From NCBI RefSeq assembly GCF_949987535.1, contig NC_080067.1:52946910-53010909 (forward strand): DNA of 64,000 nucleotides, written 5' to 3'. The stretch comes from Balaenoptera acutorostrata (Eukaryota; Chordata; Mammalia; Artiodactyla; Balaenopteridae). Both the position numbers and the translations under genes were made by a program. The notes under the pieces are model-generated. The model had not been told where the DNA came from. It made no database searches and saw nothing but the letters and a program-made list of their open reading frames with translations. Position 1 is the stretch's first letter, and each line of letters begins with the position of its first letter. Shown one piece after another: positions 12,158 through 24,185 of the stretch.

Positions 12158-13809
12158 AATGATTCTGGGTATTTTAGTGTTGAGGTGTATATAGGATTTT
12201 ATAGTCTCTGGACTTCTGGATTCAGGGAGAGAAAGGATATGACCTTTTCCTCTCAACCTACCCCCAACCAATTACCTTTTGAGAGGTATCAGCTGTGTTT
12301 TGCTAATGAGCATTGCCGGAGGACGTTCTGGAAGCTCACTGAACACAAGGACTCGTAAGCGTCATAGTGGAATCAGACAACCTGTCAGTCTGTTTATACG
12401 TGTGCTGGTGTTTTCTTTGCAAGGCATGCAAACCAATTAGAGTGAGGCTCTCTTAGAACATTTCTGAGGAGGTGGTTATTTCTTTTAATGTTTGACGTGG
12501 GCATCTGTTGTATTGGGGAGAGTGAGATCAAGAATTTTCTGATCAAGTTTGGGAGGAAAATTAGGATGAAGGTAAAAACCAAGTTTTGTTTAACAAGGAT
12601 TTAGTAGAGAAAATGATCTGAGTCCCATATATCTGTACAGTTGGAAAGTTCAAAAGAATGAGGACAAACATGTTTCCTTGACCGTGCTTTTCATTAAGTG
12701 CCTATTGTTTTGATAATTAGTTCATTACAGAGGAGAGATGTGAATAGTGACCTCTGTCCAGTCTGGCTCATGAAAAACAAATGGACTGATTTCCTCTGGG
12801 CAATATGATCAATTACCAGTAATGAAGCTGAAATGAATGATCCTGATATGCCTTTGTGCATTTTATTTTGCAAGGAAATCAGTGTCTTATGCAGCTTGAG
12901 AGACAGCTAGGACTTAATATTAACAACATAATGTTCAGCCTTCCTACTCTCACCTCACCAAATCAAGACTTACTGTCAGATAAATTCAACTGGTGCCTTA
13001 AGGAGGAATCAGGTGAATATGGGGCAGACAGCAGAGTTACATTTCGAAGGTTTCCTACTATGGGAATAAGCAGTCAGTTATAGAATAGGTAACCGTCAGC
13101 AGTTTTATTTTAATTCTTTGCTGTATGGAACCTCAGGGAGGAAATGTTCTTGTATGTAGTGAAGAGTTCTTTTTTTCTAAATTGTACAATGACTGAAAAT
13201 TGTGGCTATTATTACCTGTATTTGCACTTATAATAAAGTGATGGCAATGCTACTTAGAAGTTGATACTGAGGCTCTATAAACATTTAGTGCAAAAGTTGG
13301 TACTTAGCATCCTCATTAATCAGAATTACTGCCACCACATCACATTGAAAAACTGTCAAGGGTCTCTAACAATGGATGGTACCTGGGTATTGTCATCTCA
13401 TTCTTTGTCTGTTTCCTTCTGGCTGGAAATGTTGGAGCTAATAACTGTAACCCTCTAATTAAGAAATGTGGGACAAGTGAGATAAATTGCAATCTCACTC
13501 TAGTTTTGTGTGTCCTGTCCGTTTCCTGCTTGGACCAAAATCTACTTATAAAAAATTACGTGCTTGCTTTGTTATAGCAGTGTTGTAAATATGAAAGGTC
13601 TGTAAAGACTTAAACTCATTATTTGCTTCTAATGGTTGGAGAAAGAAAATTTGGGGGTCTTTCAGCTCCTGGTCCACATTACTGTAGGATGAGGGAGTAA
13701 TACATGTATTGATTTAATACCCTTATTTATAGGAATAGCTTATTAAAATTGTGAATTTCAATATAGCAGTTCATAGTGTTTTAAAAGGGAAAGAACTGAA
13801 TAACTGTCA
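12158..13809. other. No gene seen
   Basis: Unassigned AT-rich DNA. Frames at 12856-13083 and 13261-13458 lack domains, and their flanks show no convincing splice or start context. Confidence 0.45.
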
Positions 13810-13990
13810 TCAGTAGACCCAGTCTGAGTCTTCATGGTTCTGTCATTTATTAGCTATGTGATCATGAGAGAGTTGTCTAACTTTCGAATATAGTCTCCAG
13901 ATGTGTTCCATAAGATTTTTGTGTTAAACAAACTTTAATATCACTTCTAGCTCTAATATTCTATGCTTTAGTGATCATTAACTGTAGTCA
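13810..13990 (+). repeat. Probable MIR relic
   Basis: 'catttattagctatgtgatc' followed by 'agagttgtctaac' corresponds to the MIR core '...tagctgtgtgacc...caagttacttaac'. It is diverged and the boundaries are approximate. Confidence 0.5.
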
Positions 13991-14964
13991 TTCATTATTA
14001 TGCTCAGTAGGCAATATTTATAGTCACCTGGGTACCAGGACTTTACTGGTACCATCTACTAGTACTGATGAAGAAGATTATAAATGAGTAGCAACAGACT
14101 CTGCCTTTCAGAAGCTTATAGCCTAGAGGAGAAGACAGAGAGGCAGTGTGTGGCAGGTACTGGGCAAGACCCATCTGCTTGTCTACTTCTGAGATAGGTA
14201 GTTAAGGAGGTATCTCAGATTGTGGACCTTACGCATCTTTTGGGAAGACAGATGAAAAGACTTAGGGTCTGACCCTCTGGCTCTAGGATTCGTCTTGATA
14301 GAAGTTTTCAAAAAAGGCAAGGAGCTCATCCTGGGCTAAAATAGGTGCCTGCCCTTTATCTTAAAAAGCATGTCGATTTTTAGAATCGACAGATATTTTG
14401 GTGTGACTCTGGATGATGCCCTTCAAAATGTCCTCCAACCTAGCTCTGAAGAGATAAGTTCAATTTTATCAAGAGAGTGAGAGAGAGAACTGAAAAAAAG
14501 ACAGCATCAGCAATGGAAGAGCTGCTACACTGGTAGAAACAGAAGGTTTCCTTTTCTGTGAGGGCTGCATTAATGAATATGGAAATGGCATGATTGGATT
14601 AATAGCTATGGAGACAATACCCCACACATGAGATCAAGGCCAGTGAAGTGGCAAGAAGTGGTGATAGCTTCTATGGGAGCCCTCGGGTACTATACCAGCA
14701 GAGATACAAGGAAAATTTTTAATTTCATGATATTAAAAATTTTTTTTATGTGTCCCATAGCCCATTTAAGAGGGCCAAAGCATCCTTTGCTCCTCCCTTC
14801 CCAAGGATTCAACTTGCCAGGCATAAAGTTTGCCACTATCCCCTATATTTTATCAAAAATAACATGCCATTAAATGTAGGACATGCCATTATTTTAGGTA
14901 TCATCAAAAAAGAAAAATATACCAAGTAAACTAAGGTTTTGTTATCACTTTATTTTCTATGTAC
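13991..14964. other. No feature recognised
   Basis: Unassigned DNA. Nothing beyond ordinary sequence was seen. The 81-codon frame at 14628-14873 is not supported. Confidence 0.45.
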
Positions 14965-14998
14965 TGAAAGAGCTCTTTAGATGAAAGAGCTCTTTAGA
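14965..14998. repeat. Exact 17-bp tandem duplication of a palindrome
   Basis: 'tgaaagagctctttaga' occurs twice back to back (14965-14981 and 14982-14998). Each copy contains the 12-bp palindrome AAAGAGCTCTTT, so the pair can fold as a cruciform in several registers. Confidence 0.9.
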
Positions 14999-16783
14999 AG
15001 GCCTCTGAGTGCCAGGTAAGTTTTCTGATTCTGCTTTACTCAACTTAAAACAAAGAAGTCTCTAATGGTTACACTACCTCAGCTGGCAGATATCAGAGCC
15101 CAGCGATGGTGCAAAGAAATCTACCTGGTCCTGCAGTGTGTTTGTTTGGCATACAACTCCCAAGTTTATAGTCCAGGGGTTCAGAAAGGGAAGGAGAGAA
15201 AAAAGGAACAGCTCTAATCTCACAGGGGAAGGATTACGGAAGTAGTAAATTTTCAATTGCCCGAAAAGGCTACCGTGATTTCAGAGATATTAAAATGTTG
15301 GGAAAACTGCATTTTTGAATAGAGAAAATAAGATGTGTGTGTGTGGTGCAATAAGTTGGAGCTTTGTAATGTCACCAGGTATTGAGTGTTGAAAGGCAAC
15401 TAGGCCACAGAAAAAAATGAAAATTGATAGAACTGCTCATTCTTCTCTGTGAATGAGAGAGGGGAGAGAAAAAGAGACCAGTGATAAAGACTGACTATCT
15501 TCTCCTTTGAGGACAAGCTTCCTGGGCTGATTTTCAAACATTTGTAGAGCCTAATAGTGGTCAAGGATCTGACTTTGAGAATCATTTGGTGGTTTAAAAG
15601 ACCACTGTGGTGCCTAAGAGCCATCTGGGGCTATTGAGAAAAGAGACATAGGATCTGAGTGGTGTGGTAGATGAAGGACGTAAGTTAAAAGAATTATTAT
15701 TTGTGCTTTTGTTGGAATTCATGTACTTCATAGATTTATCTCAGATTTTCTTGGGCTGTAGAATCATGGATGATATGAGAGAAAAAGATGATAATATATA
15801 TTCCTTTCATTCCCCCCATCCGCCTTTGAGTAAAGCTTTTGTGTGCATTTAAACTAGGTTGGCATTTTAAAAAAAATAGGTATTAACACACATTTTCTTT
15901 GCATAGAAATATACTTCTTCCTAGAAATTTTTAGATTTCACACGTGGAGGCAAGCTGAGTGCCTAGAAATACTTTTTGTTACTCACTGCAGCCAGGCACT
16001 GCTGGGCTGCCCAATTGCAAACATCATTCCAACATGCAGGGCTCCTTAGCTTTGAAACCTACCAAGACACATTCAGTCTTTTCTGAAAAAAATAACAGAA
16101 GATGCATTCATGTGTTAAATTATTTGCTTGGTAATACATTCAGAGAGAAGAAGAAAACATACAATGACATTGTTAATTGGGTGACACAAACATTTGTGAT
16201 AATGAGCACATTGTGCAGAGTATCTAAGGTGGATGGTTGTGTGGTGTGGATGGAAGAATGTCAGCTGGCTTTTAGCCCATTGGTGAAAGGTTTGGACCAT
16301 TTGTGTTGGGTAATTTTATGGTGGATTTAAGAGAATTTGTTTTCCTTCAGGAAGGAAATGGTGCATGCAATATTCCATATGTAATTCCTTGAGTAAGAGA
16401 TAATTGCACTGCAAATTAACCAACTATTTGCATTTAATTAGCAACGGTTTCTACTACTGTAATGTTTCTCTTAAGTAAATGTTTGGGAATGTGTTTGCCT
16501 TATTCAGTAACTTTTTAAAGATGTTGCCACACGTCAGTGCTTCTCGAAGGTTATCTAAATGTCCTACTCAATGAAAACATTTTTCAGTTACTCAGCGTCT
16601 TAGGCTTCAGTTTCCTCATCTACCTGAGGGCTTGCACTAGGTGTTGTGTAATATTCTTACCAGCACAGACATGCAATTGCAGGTATGTATATGGTGTTAT
16701 AGAACATATTTTAGAATTGCAATCAGTTACAATTAAGTTTGTGTTCCTTTTAGGAAGGATGTGTGGGAATAGATTCTAAAGCA
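14999..16783. other. No gene seen
   Basis: The longest frame, 123 codons on plus at 15959-16330, has no domain, no coding-like composition and no credible start context. 16430-16560 looks unique and could be conserved noncoding DNA, but that cannot be judged without comparison. Confidence 0.45.
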
Positions 16784-16862
16784 AGACCTCTCAAAGCCAG
16801 GTTCTTGGGCTACCTGCCTCAGACTCACCTAGGATGCTGGTTGAAAATGCAGATTTCCATGG
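16784..16862 (+). mobile_element. MER5A-like hAT transposon relic, left part
   Basis: 'cctctcaaagccaggttctt' then 'cagactcacctaggatgctg' and 'aaaatgcagatttcc' follow the MER5A order (...atcacctggagggcttgttaaaa...cagatt). The element is cut at 16862 by the LTR and continues at 17257. Confidence 0.55.
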
Positions 16863-17256
16863 TGCTATGGACCAAATTGTGTTCCTGCCCCCCTCCCCCA
16901 TTCATATATTGAAGCCCTAATCCTCAATGTGACTGTATTTGGCAATAGGGCTTTTAGAAGATAATTAATGTTAAGTGAGGCCATAGGGTGGGCTCCTAAT
17001 CTGATAGAATGGGTGGCCGTATATGAAGAGAAAGAGAGAGATCTCTTGTTCCACATGCACCAAGGAAAGGCCATGTGAGGACACAGCTAGAAGGGGGCCA
17101 TCTGGAAGCCAGAAAGTGAGCTTTCACCAGGAACCAAATCAGTGGGCAACTTGATTTTGCACTTTCCACCTCCAGAACTGTAAGGAAATAAATTTCTGTT
17201 GTTTAAGCCATCCAGTCTATGATATTTCGTTATAGCAGTCCGAGCTGACTGTGACA
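16863..17256 (+). mobile_element. Solo LTR (ERVL-MaLR-like) nested in MER5A-like element
   Basis: The element begins 'tgctatggaccaaattgtg' and ends '...gagctgactgtgaca', keeping the TG...CA ends. Near the 3' end it has 'aaataaatttctgttgttta' (polyadenylation signal region) and 'ccatccagtctatgat'. Flanks are 'catgg' (16858-16862) and 'cttgg' (17257-17261), a 5-bp TSD with one mismatch, the length expected for this class. There is no internal retroviral sequence. The copy at 47994-48400 is the same LTR type in the other orientation. Confidence 0.75.
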
Positions 17257-17325
17257 CTTGGTTCTACCCCAGTTTTACTGGATTCAAAACACCAGAAATG
17301 AGGTGGCTCGGGAATCTGTATTATA
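17257..17325 (+). mobile_element. MER5A-like hAT transposon relic, right part
   Basis: After the LTR the sequence resumes with 'ctaccccagttttactggat', 'gaaatgaggtggctcgggaa' and 'tctgtattata'. This corresponds to the MER5A middle section '...ccccaccccagagtttctgatt...gaatctgcattt'. Together with 16784-16862 it forms one interrupted transposon. Confidence 0.5.
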
Positions 17326-18944
17326 AAGAAGCCCCTACCCTGGACACATGTAGGCAGCAAGTACTTGGTGAGCATATAGGAGAGGATGAATGGTGTTACA
17401 GCAGCAGGATGGCAGGGGTTGGGGAGTGAGGTATGGTGGAAGTATTTGGTCTCAACCTTTAAGTGTCTGAGTGTCCAAGACCCCAGGCATGGCCAGGGAT
17501 CTGAAGGTTGGCTATGGTCTCTGCATAGATAGCCAATCAAGTATTTAGATGGCGTATGGAAAATCCTGATGACCTCTGGGGGAAGCCAGCCACACCCTGA
17601 GCGAACCTTGCTTACTAGGGAATAAGACCCCAGATACTGCAGCCACAGACTCTGACAGATCTTTGGACATCGACTTTGCCTTCTCTCATGCAGGGTTGTA
17701 TATTCTGTGAGAGCCATCTGGGGTAAACTTGTTAAGGAGTAAGAGATTGGATTTGTTCCCTCCATCCAGGTTCTTGGCATTTTTATACTGTCCCTGACTC
17801 AGTCTGCTCAGACAGTGTTTTGTGTTCCAGACCTTGTTTCCTTCTCTATCTGTAACATCCTTCTCTTCCACAGAACTCTGGGCTTGTGCCTGTGTGCACA
17901 CACTCACACTCTCAGCACCATCACAATAAACTTGTCCGGCCACAGCCCTGAACCAGGGATTTGATAAATTAATCCTTGCAAATACATGAATGGATTTGCA
18001 GGTGATGACTTTTCAGGTAACTTATTTACATTTTAATAGAGAGCCTCCAGGAGGCAAGGCCTCAAAACACCAAGGAGTTATTCTACTGACAAAAATTTCA
18101 GACCCTTTCTCTCTCAGATTATTTTGTAGGCAGCTGTCTCATTGACTTAAGTCCAGAAACAACCTAACTCAAGTTATAAATAAAACAGAACCAAACTAGT
18201 TCTATTCAAGGTCATAAAAAGTACTGAAAGAGACCCACTATCCCCTGACCCAATCCACATGCACCTAGATACTGTCCCTTCATTTTCCTGTTTATTCAAG
18301 GATCATGCTTTACCAAAATTCAGTGTCTCTCTCTCTCTTTCCCTCTCTTTGTCCCCCTGGCCCCCTTTCTTTGCCTATTTCCACTTAAACTTGTTCAAAT
18401 CTCTCCCTGCTTAAGACCCAACACCTTTCTCTCCTCTCTGTGCTTTTGAGCAAAATGTTTAGAAAAATGAGTCTATAGGATCCTGTCCCTGTGTTTTCTC
18501 TATTACTCATTCTTTACTCTGGCTTCTGCTTACAACTCTCACCCTTTACACAGCTCCAGCTAAGGTCATCGAGCACATCCATTTCTTTAAACTTAATCAA
18601 CACGTCCCAATCTTTAGACCTTGAGAGCCATAGCCCACTGCTAAATCTTCCCATGTTGTCTAGAACACCACCACCCATACAAACACCCACAGAAATTGTG
18701 TGTCCACCACATCCAAAAGATAAAAATTCCAAATTATCACTGTAACAACTCTAAGAATATGTTCTTGCTCCCCAATCCCTTATTCCCCTGCACCCAAATA
18801 TGAGGATCAGAAACTACTGGTAGGAGTGGTAGGGAAATGAAGCTAAGACAGAAGGAAGAATCTTAGCACCCCCCGCCCCCATTGCCTTTGCAGATTTCCA
18901 GGTCTAAAGTAAGCTCCAACCAGGAGGCAGCAGTTTTCTTAAGG
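17326..18944. other. No supported gene; contains a 187-codon chance frame
   Basis: A minus-strand open frame at 17217-17780 is the longest outside L1, but its last codons run into the LTR. Its composition (many Ser, Pro, Leu, His) and lack of any domain fit a chance frame. 'cacaataaacttg' near 17924 is a lone AATAAA. A pyrimidine-rich tract lies at about 18325-18370. Otherwise unassigned. Confidence 0.5.
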
Positions 18945-19178
18945 CAGGGTTTCTCAACTTCAGCACTATTGAGATTTTAAGACAGAGAATTCTTTGTTAT
19001 GGGGCCTGTCCTGTGCATTGATCCCATAGCATCAGCCCTGGCATCTACTCAATAGCTGCTTGTAGCATCCACTCTCCCCAATTGTGACAGCGAAAAATGT
19101 CTTCTGACACTGCCAAATATTCCCTGAGGGCAGAGTACCCCTCCTCTTTCATACCTCTTTCCTAGTTGAGAACCACTA
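18945..19178 (-). mobile_element. MER20 hAT-type DNA transposon relic, antisense
   Basis: Terminal repeats 'cagggtttctcaact' (left) and 'agttgagaaccact' (right) frame a MER20-length (~230 bp) element. The inside includes 'ggggcctgtcctgtgcattg', the reverse complement of the typical 'acaggacag' block. It is non-autonomous, with no transposase. Confidence 0.85.
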
Positions 19179-19624
19179 TTGATGGAAATGAAGTTTGGAG
19201 TTTTAATTACTGCACTGGACAAGATATTCAAATTACTGAAATGAACTTTTCTGGTGATGAAAGAAGATAGGAAAAGTTATGGGATCTGCCAAAACTTCAC
19301 ACAGTGATAGGGAAACAAAGTTTAAAAAGATCCATACAAAAAAATAGTTTTTTTAAGGATTGCCCCCTCCTCTTGTCATCTTTTGTATAAAATTATTATA
19401 CTTATTTCCTTATCTAAAGGGTAAATATATGAATATATATTCTAGTTTGCCCCAGATAATTTTGTCCCAGCTTAATTATTAATAGAACTTCCTTTCATTC
19501 TCAAAAGTGTCCGATTTTGGATGAAAATAACATGGTCACCTACTATTTTCTCAACTACACTAAAAGGGTCAGGAGGGAAATGAATTCTTTCTTGTGTGCT
19601 AATGTATCCCTATGGTACTGTCAT
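19179..19624. other. No feature recognised
   Basis: AT-rich unassigned DNA between MER20 and the LTR-like repeat. Confidence 0.45.
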
Positions 19625-20098
19625 TGTGGCTAATTTCATGTGTCAACTTGACTGGGTCAAGGGATGCCCAGATTAAACATTATTTTGGGGTGTGTCTGTG
19701 AGGATGTTTCTGGATGAGATTAGCAAGTGAATCTGTGGACTCAAAGTACCTTGATCTCCCCAAAGTGGATGGACATCATCCAATCCATTGAGGACCTGAG
19801 TAGAACAAAAAAACAGGAGGAATCTGCCTCTTTTGCTTCCTGCTTGCCTGCTGAGCTGGGACATTGATCTTCTCCCGCCTTTGGACTGGGAGTACACCAT
19901 CGGCTCCTCTGGTTCTCAGGCTTTCAGACTCAGGCTGGAATTAGATCACCAGCTTCCCTGGGTCTCTGGCTTGCAAATGGCAGATCGGGGCACTTCTCAG
20001 CCTCCATAATTGTGTGAACCAATTCTGCACAAAGCATCTCTTTTCGTACATATGTCCTATTGTTTCTTTTTCTCTGGAGACCCTGCCTAATACAGTCA
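19625..20098 (+). mobile_element. LTR-like ancient mammalian repeat
   Basis: It starts 'ggctaatttcatgtgtcaac' with 'ttgactgggtcaagggatgc', contains 'gtgtgtctgtgaggatgttt' and 'catcatccaatcc', and ends 'tctctggagaccctgcctaa' plus 'tacag'. I recognise this as a common, old mammalian repeat of LTR character, but the family name cannot be fixed by eye. Frames on minus across it (19673-19900, 19941-20237) are artefacts. Confidence 0.6.
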
Positions 20099-21214
20099 TG
20101 TAGTGGTCAATCAATAAATATTTGTCAAACCTACAGTAAAAACAAAACTCAGTTATGTTATGTAATCCATCAGTGGGATTGGCCTGGCCCCTAAGAAAAT
20201 GAGGCAAGCATGTATACAGGGAGTTTCCCTCTGTCATGGTACAGTTTAGAAGTCCTTTCTAGGAGATACTTGGGTTTTCTGGTTACATTTCAGCTAGATC
20301 ACCTTGCCCAGATTCAGTGAGGAGAGTAGGCTAGTTATACACACAGTTGAATGCATTTCTCTGTCATTGCTCTACAAGCTTAATTATATTTTGAAAAGAT
20401 AATCACTAGTCCTACTTTATTCCTTTTAGGTAGGTCAGTCCATGTGATTTTTCCCTAAGGGAAATAAATGTGTCTAGAACTTAGATTGTGAAGGGTATTT
20501 CTTATACAAGAATACAGTGCCAAAGAGAAGTGCCTAAAAGTATTGTTCTAGATTAACAAATTTGTTCCCTCATCTTTACTCTGTCCTTCATCACTACTGA
20601 GCATGTACTGGCCCACCCATACCTACACACTCTCAGAAACTTTCACATACTTTACTTTACCTTGTCATTTTCAAGTTCCTATTTCGGAGTTAGTTGCCGA
20701 AGAAATTGAGAAGAGCTCTTCATTTAAGAACAAATCAGGAATGATATGTAATATGACTGGTAAAATCCTCAACTTGGCCTTTAATAAGGACTAGATGGCA
20801 TAATTGGGATGCCCTTATCATCTCTTTGAAGAAAAGCTTAACATGCTAAGATTATAGCAAACATATATCTGTACTAATACCCAGAAAAATGCCTTAACAC
20901 CTCTGGAATTACGGATATGTCTCCCTCCAAAAATAATGGTAAACTGGAAACATTTATGATTCAAGGAGATGGAGAGTGAAATAATATTATTTTCCTGCTC
21001 TGTCTGAGAGCTTTTGATTGTGTTCGTTTTGCTTGTATTAATTATAATACCTGTGAATCGGGTGTTAGCAGCCTCATTGTATGTTTGAGTCAACTGTGAC
21101 TCTTGAGAGTTTAGGATTTGACTCTGAGCCTTTGCATCTTTCAGTATTTCATTAGGAATCTTCTGGCCAATATTATGAGGTAAAAGAACAAATACTGTAG
21201 CATATTTATTGCAT
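20099..21214. other. No gene seen
   Basis: The plus-strand frame 20603-20794 (63 codons) contains a Glu/Lys/Ser-rich stretch but has no domain and no convincing splice context. Otherwise unassigned. Confidence 0.45.
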
Positions 21215-21425
21215 TTAATGTGGGGAAATCCTTTTGAAAATTCTTGGACAAATTACTTAACCACGCCAAGCCTCTATATTTCTAATTTTTTTAGTCTACA
21301 AAGTGAAGACAGTAAGAGTAACTACCCTTACAGGGCTGTTAAGAGACTAAAATTAAATAGTGTATTTACAGAACTTAACGAAGTCTCTGCACACAGCGAG
21401 GGTTCAGCAACTTTTTATTAAGAGC
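21215..21425 (+). repeat. MIR-type SINE relic
   Basis: 'cttggacaaattacttaacc' then 'gcctctatatttct', 'acagggctgttaagagacta' and 'cagcgagggttcagcaactt' follow the order of the MIR 3' half. Confidence 0.7.
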
Positions 21426-22479
21426 AGAGCAGGAATGCACTTGATACACCAGTAAATTATTTTTAATATGTATAAGAAATAAATTAGGGAAATTAATAAT
21501 TCTTTAAAAATTATTTGGTTTTGTGTCATAGTTAGGTATTTAACAAAAATCTGTTACTTTTGCAGCAATACGCTAGACATCACGGAGACTGTAGAGAGGC
21601 ATCTTGTCTGCTGTTGAACCCCATGTGTCCTGGTTATGAAGATAAAACGTATACATAAGTTAGAGAACGCTGAGTTGTGAGATTGCACCTGGAAGAGCAA
21701 CAGGAGTTTAGTGGAGGGAGCAATTATGGACCCCAGACTGAGATGGGGTTGATGTTGTGAGTTGGCTCCTTAAGAAGTGTAGTCTGTGGAGAGGGCGGGA
21801 GGGCAGGGGGAACAAAGTTCGGGAGACCTGAAGAGCAAGGCCCTTTGGGGAGAAGCAGCGACACAGAGCCAATGACACTGCCTTATAGGAATAAGAAAGG
21901 AAAGAAGGCTTTTTTTGGTAGTTTTTTTTTGAGTTTCTACTCTGTTAAGTGTTCTATCATTTTCCATACAGAAATCTTGAGAACTAAATTTGTAAACTAG
22001 GCCTATTTGGAAATGCCTGTTTTTCTCCATTCCATGCAGCAACCCTTACAGCAGTGAAAGAAATGGGGAGTCTTGGGGGGTGGCGGGGCTAAACAATTAA
22101 TAGACTCCTAGTGTGGATTTTCTTCACATAAATTAGCATATACAAAAATGCAAAGACTGTGCTGTCCTCTGAAATATTTTATATTTACATGTGAAATAAC
22201 TTAAATTGTTTGAAAATGTTACTCGACTATTTATATGCATTTCCAAGTAGCCTGCCCGCCTACCCTTTGAACTTTGCTTTCACCAAACAGGTGGGGAATC
22301 TTTATTAGACTGACTAGACTCCTTTGTTCCTTGACTCCAATACTATCCTATCACTCATGTCTTCTAATGCCTATTGCAACGGATGGAAGATTACTTCTCT
22401 TTAGATAAACTTCCGGAGAGATTTTAATAAATTTTAAGCCTTTGTACTTGCATTCGTCTTATCTATGCTTTCAGCTGTC
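21426..22479. other. No gene seen
   Basis: Unassigned. A GC-richer patch at about 21560-21860 carries a 90-codon minus-strand frame without recognisable features. Confidence 0.45.
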
Positions 22480-22995
22480 CTTTCATATTATCTTATAACA
22501 TTCAATTCATTCATTTAAAGTATGCGATTCAGTGACCTTTAGTATCATCATAGAATTGTGCAACCATTACCACAATCAATTTAAAACATTTTCATCATCT
22601 CACAAAGAAACCCTGCACTTTTTAGCCATCATCGCCCCTCAGCCCTAGGCAACCAAGAAACTTTCTATAGATTTGCATATTCTGGACATTTCACGTAAGT
22701 GGAATCGTGTTAATAAGTGGCTGGCTTCTTTCACTTGGCATAATGGTTTTAAGTTCATCCATGTTATAGCCTGTATCATTACTTCATTTCTTTAATATTT
22801 CATTGTTTGGAAACACCACAATTTCCTTATCCTTTCATCAGTTCATAGACATTTGGGTTGGTTCAACTTCTTGGCTGTTACGAATAATGCTGCTACGAAC
22901 ATTCATGTGCAGTTTTTTTGTGTGTGAGCCTATGCTGTTATTTCTCTTGAGTATATTTCTAGGAATGGAATGGCTGGATCGTATGGTAACTAGGT
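22480..22995 (-). mobile_element. L1 3' fragment, antisense
   Basis: 'ttcacttggcataatggttt' followed by 'aagttcatccatgtt', 'ttcatcagttcatagacatt' and 'gggttggttcaacttcttgg' is the reverse complement of the L1 3'UTR/ORF2 end. It is more diverged than the copy at 545-1680, so probably older. Confidence 0.8.
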
Positions 22996-23560
22996 GATTA
23001 ACCCCTTCGTGCCCTTGTGAGCTGAGATAGCCTCACGACACAACCTATATCCAGGCATGCCAGACATAAGCATCGGCCCTCACATGCTCTTGTTTTGCTT
23101 GGCTCCATGGTAGGCTCTCTTTTCTTCTTGCATTTATATTCTTCTTTATGTCTTCTCATAAATCCAGTGCTTAGAATACCACCCACATGTTTATCTCTAA
23201 CCCAGACTGCTTCTCTAGACTCTGAATCTCTATATCCAAATGTTTGATACCAGATCTTTTTGAATGCTCTGTAGAGACTTCTAAATCAATCTTTTATTCT
23301 CCTCCCTTCCAACATGCTCCTTCTTCTATATATTCTAAGTGGGGGAATGGTACATCCTAATAAGAAATCCAATAGCCATACTAGCCTCATTCTTTCCCTT
23401 AAACAGTCCATCACCAAACCCTATTGATTCAGTCTGCTACGCATCACGACTCTATCCCTCATTCTTACCCTCACTGTCATTGCTTTGGTTTAAGCTCTCA
23501 AGGCTTCTCCATGCAGTAGCCTTTTAACATATCACTCTGTAGTTCATCCCCTTCCTCCTC
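22996..23560. other. No feature recognised
   Basis: Unassigned DNA between L1 and L2 remnants. Pyrimidine-rich parts near 23440-23560 may be the start of the L2. Confidence 0.4.
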
Positions 23561-24185
23561 TATCTGTTCTTCCTGAGGCTGCCAGAAGAGTTGCTCTAAA
23601 CACAAATCATATCACTCCTCTGCTAAAATCTCTCAGTGTTTCCCCATAGTCTACAGCAATGCAAACTACTGGGCTTGGTACACCAAACCGTTCATAACCT
23701 GACCCTGACAATTTCTCGAGCTTCTTTGATTAGTGCCATCCTGTGTCCAGACACACCAAAATCTGTCAAGGACCCCACATGAGCTGCAGGTATTTTCACC
23801 TTCATGTCCTCACATCAGTTTCCGCTACCTAGACTGTCCTGGCCCTAAGCGTCTTTGTGGTCTGACAAAATTCCACTACAATTCTTTGTGGGGCAAACAA
23901 ATAAACATGTATCATAAAAAAAAAAAATCTTTTTGCTCTTTAGGACATCTTGAGCCTTTAGCAAGAATTTTCCATAATCGCAGTTTGCATTAGTTTGGTT
24001 CCCAAAGCATCTGTACCTTCTTTCATCATAGGTATTACTGGGCTATATTTTAAATAAATCCCTTTACTAGCCTGACTTCCTCAATTCACAGTTCTTTGAG
24101 GTATAAAGCCACATCTGTTTTATCTTTGTCATCTCAATAGTCAGTACAATAGTAGGTACTGAATAATATGTTGAATGAATGCATG
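23561..24185 (+). repeat. LINE2 (L2) relic
   Basis: 'actcctctgctaaaatctct' with 'cagtgtttccccatagtcta' is the L2 motif equivalent to 'cctctgcttaaaaccctcca...gctccccattgcc'. The end 'aatagtaggtactgaataat' with 'atgttgaatgaatg' is the typical L2/MIR3-type 3' terminus. There is a pure A run near 23918. Confidence 0.65.

Noticed and set aside
15959..16330. 123-codon plus-strand open frame
   Set aside because: No recognisable domain. An antisense frame of 61 codons overlaps it, so chance openness is likely.
17217..17780. 187-codon minus-strand open frame, longest outside L1
   Set aside because: It ends inside an LTR, lacks any domain or coding-like amino-acid composition, and shows no splice or start context.
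20603..20794. Possible exon with Glu/Lys-rich peptide
   Set aside because: No polypyrimidine-AG acceptor at the right place, no donor, no known domain.
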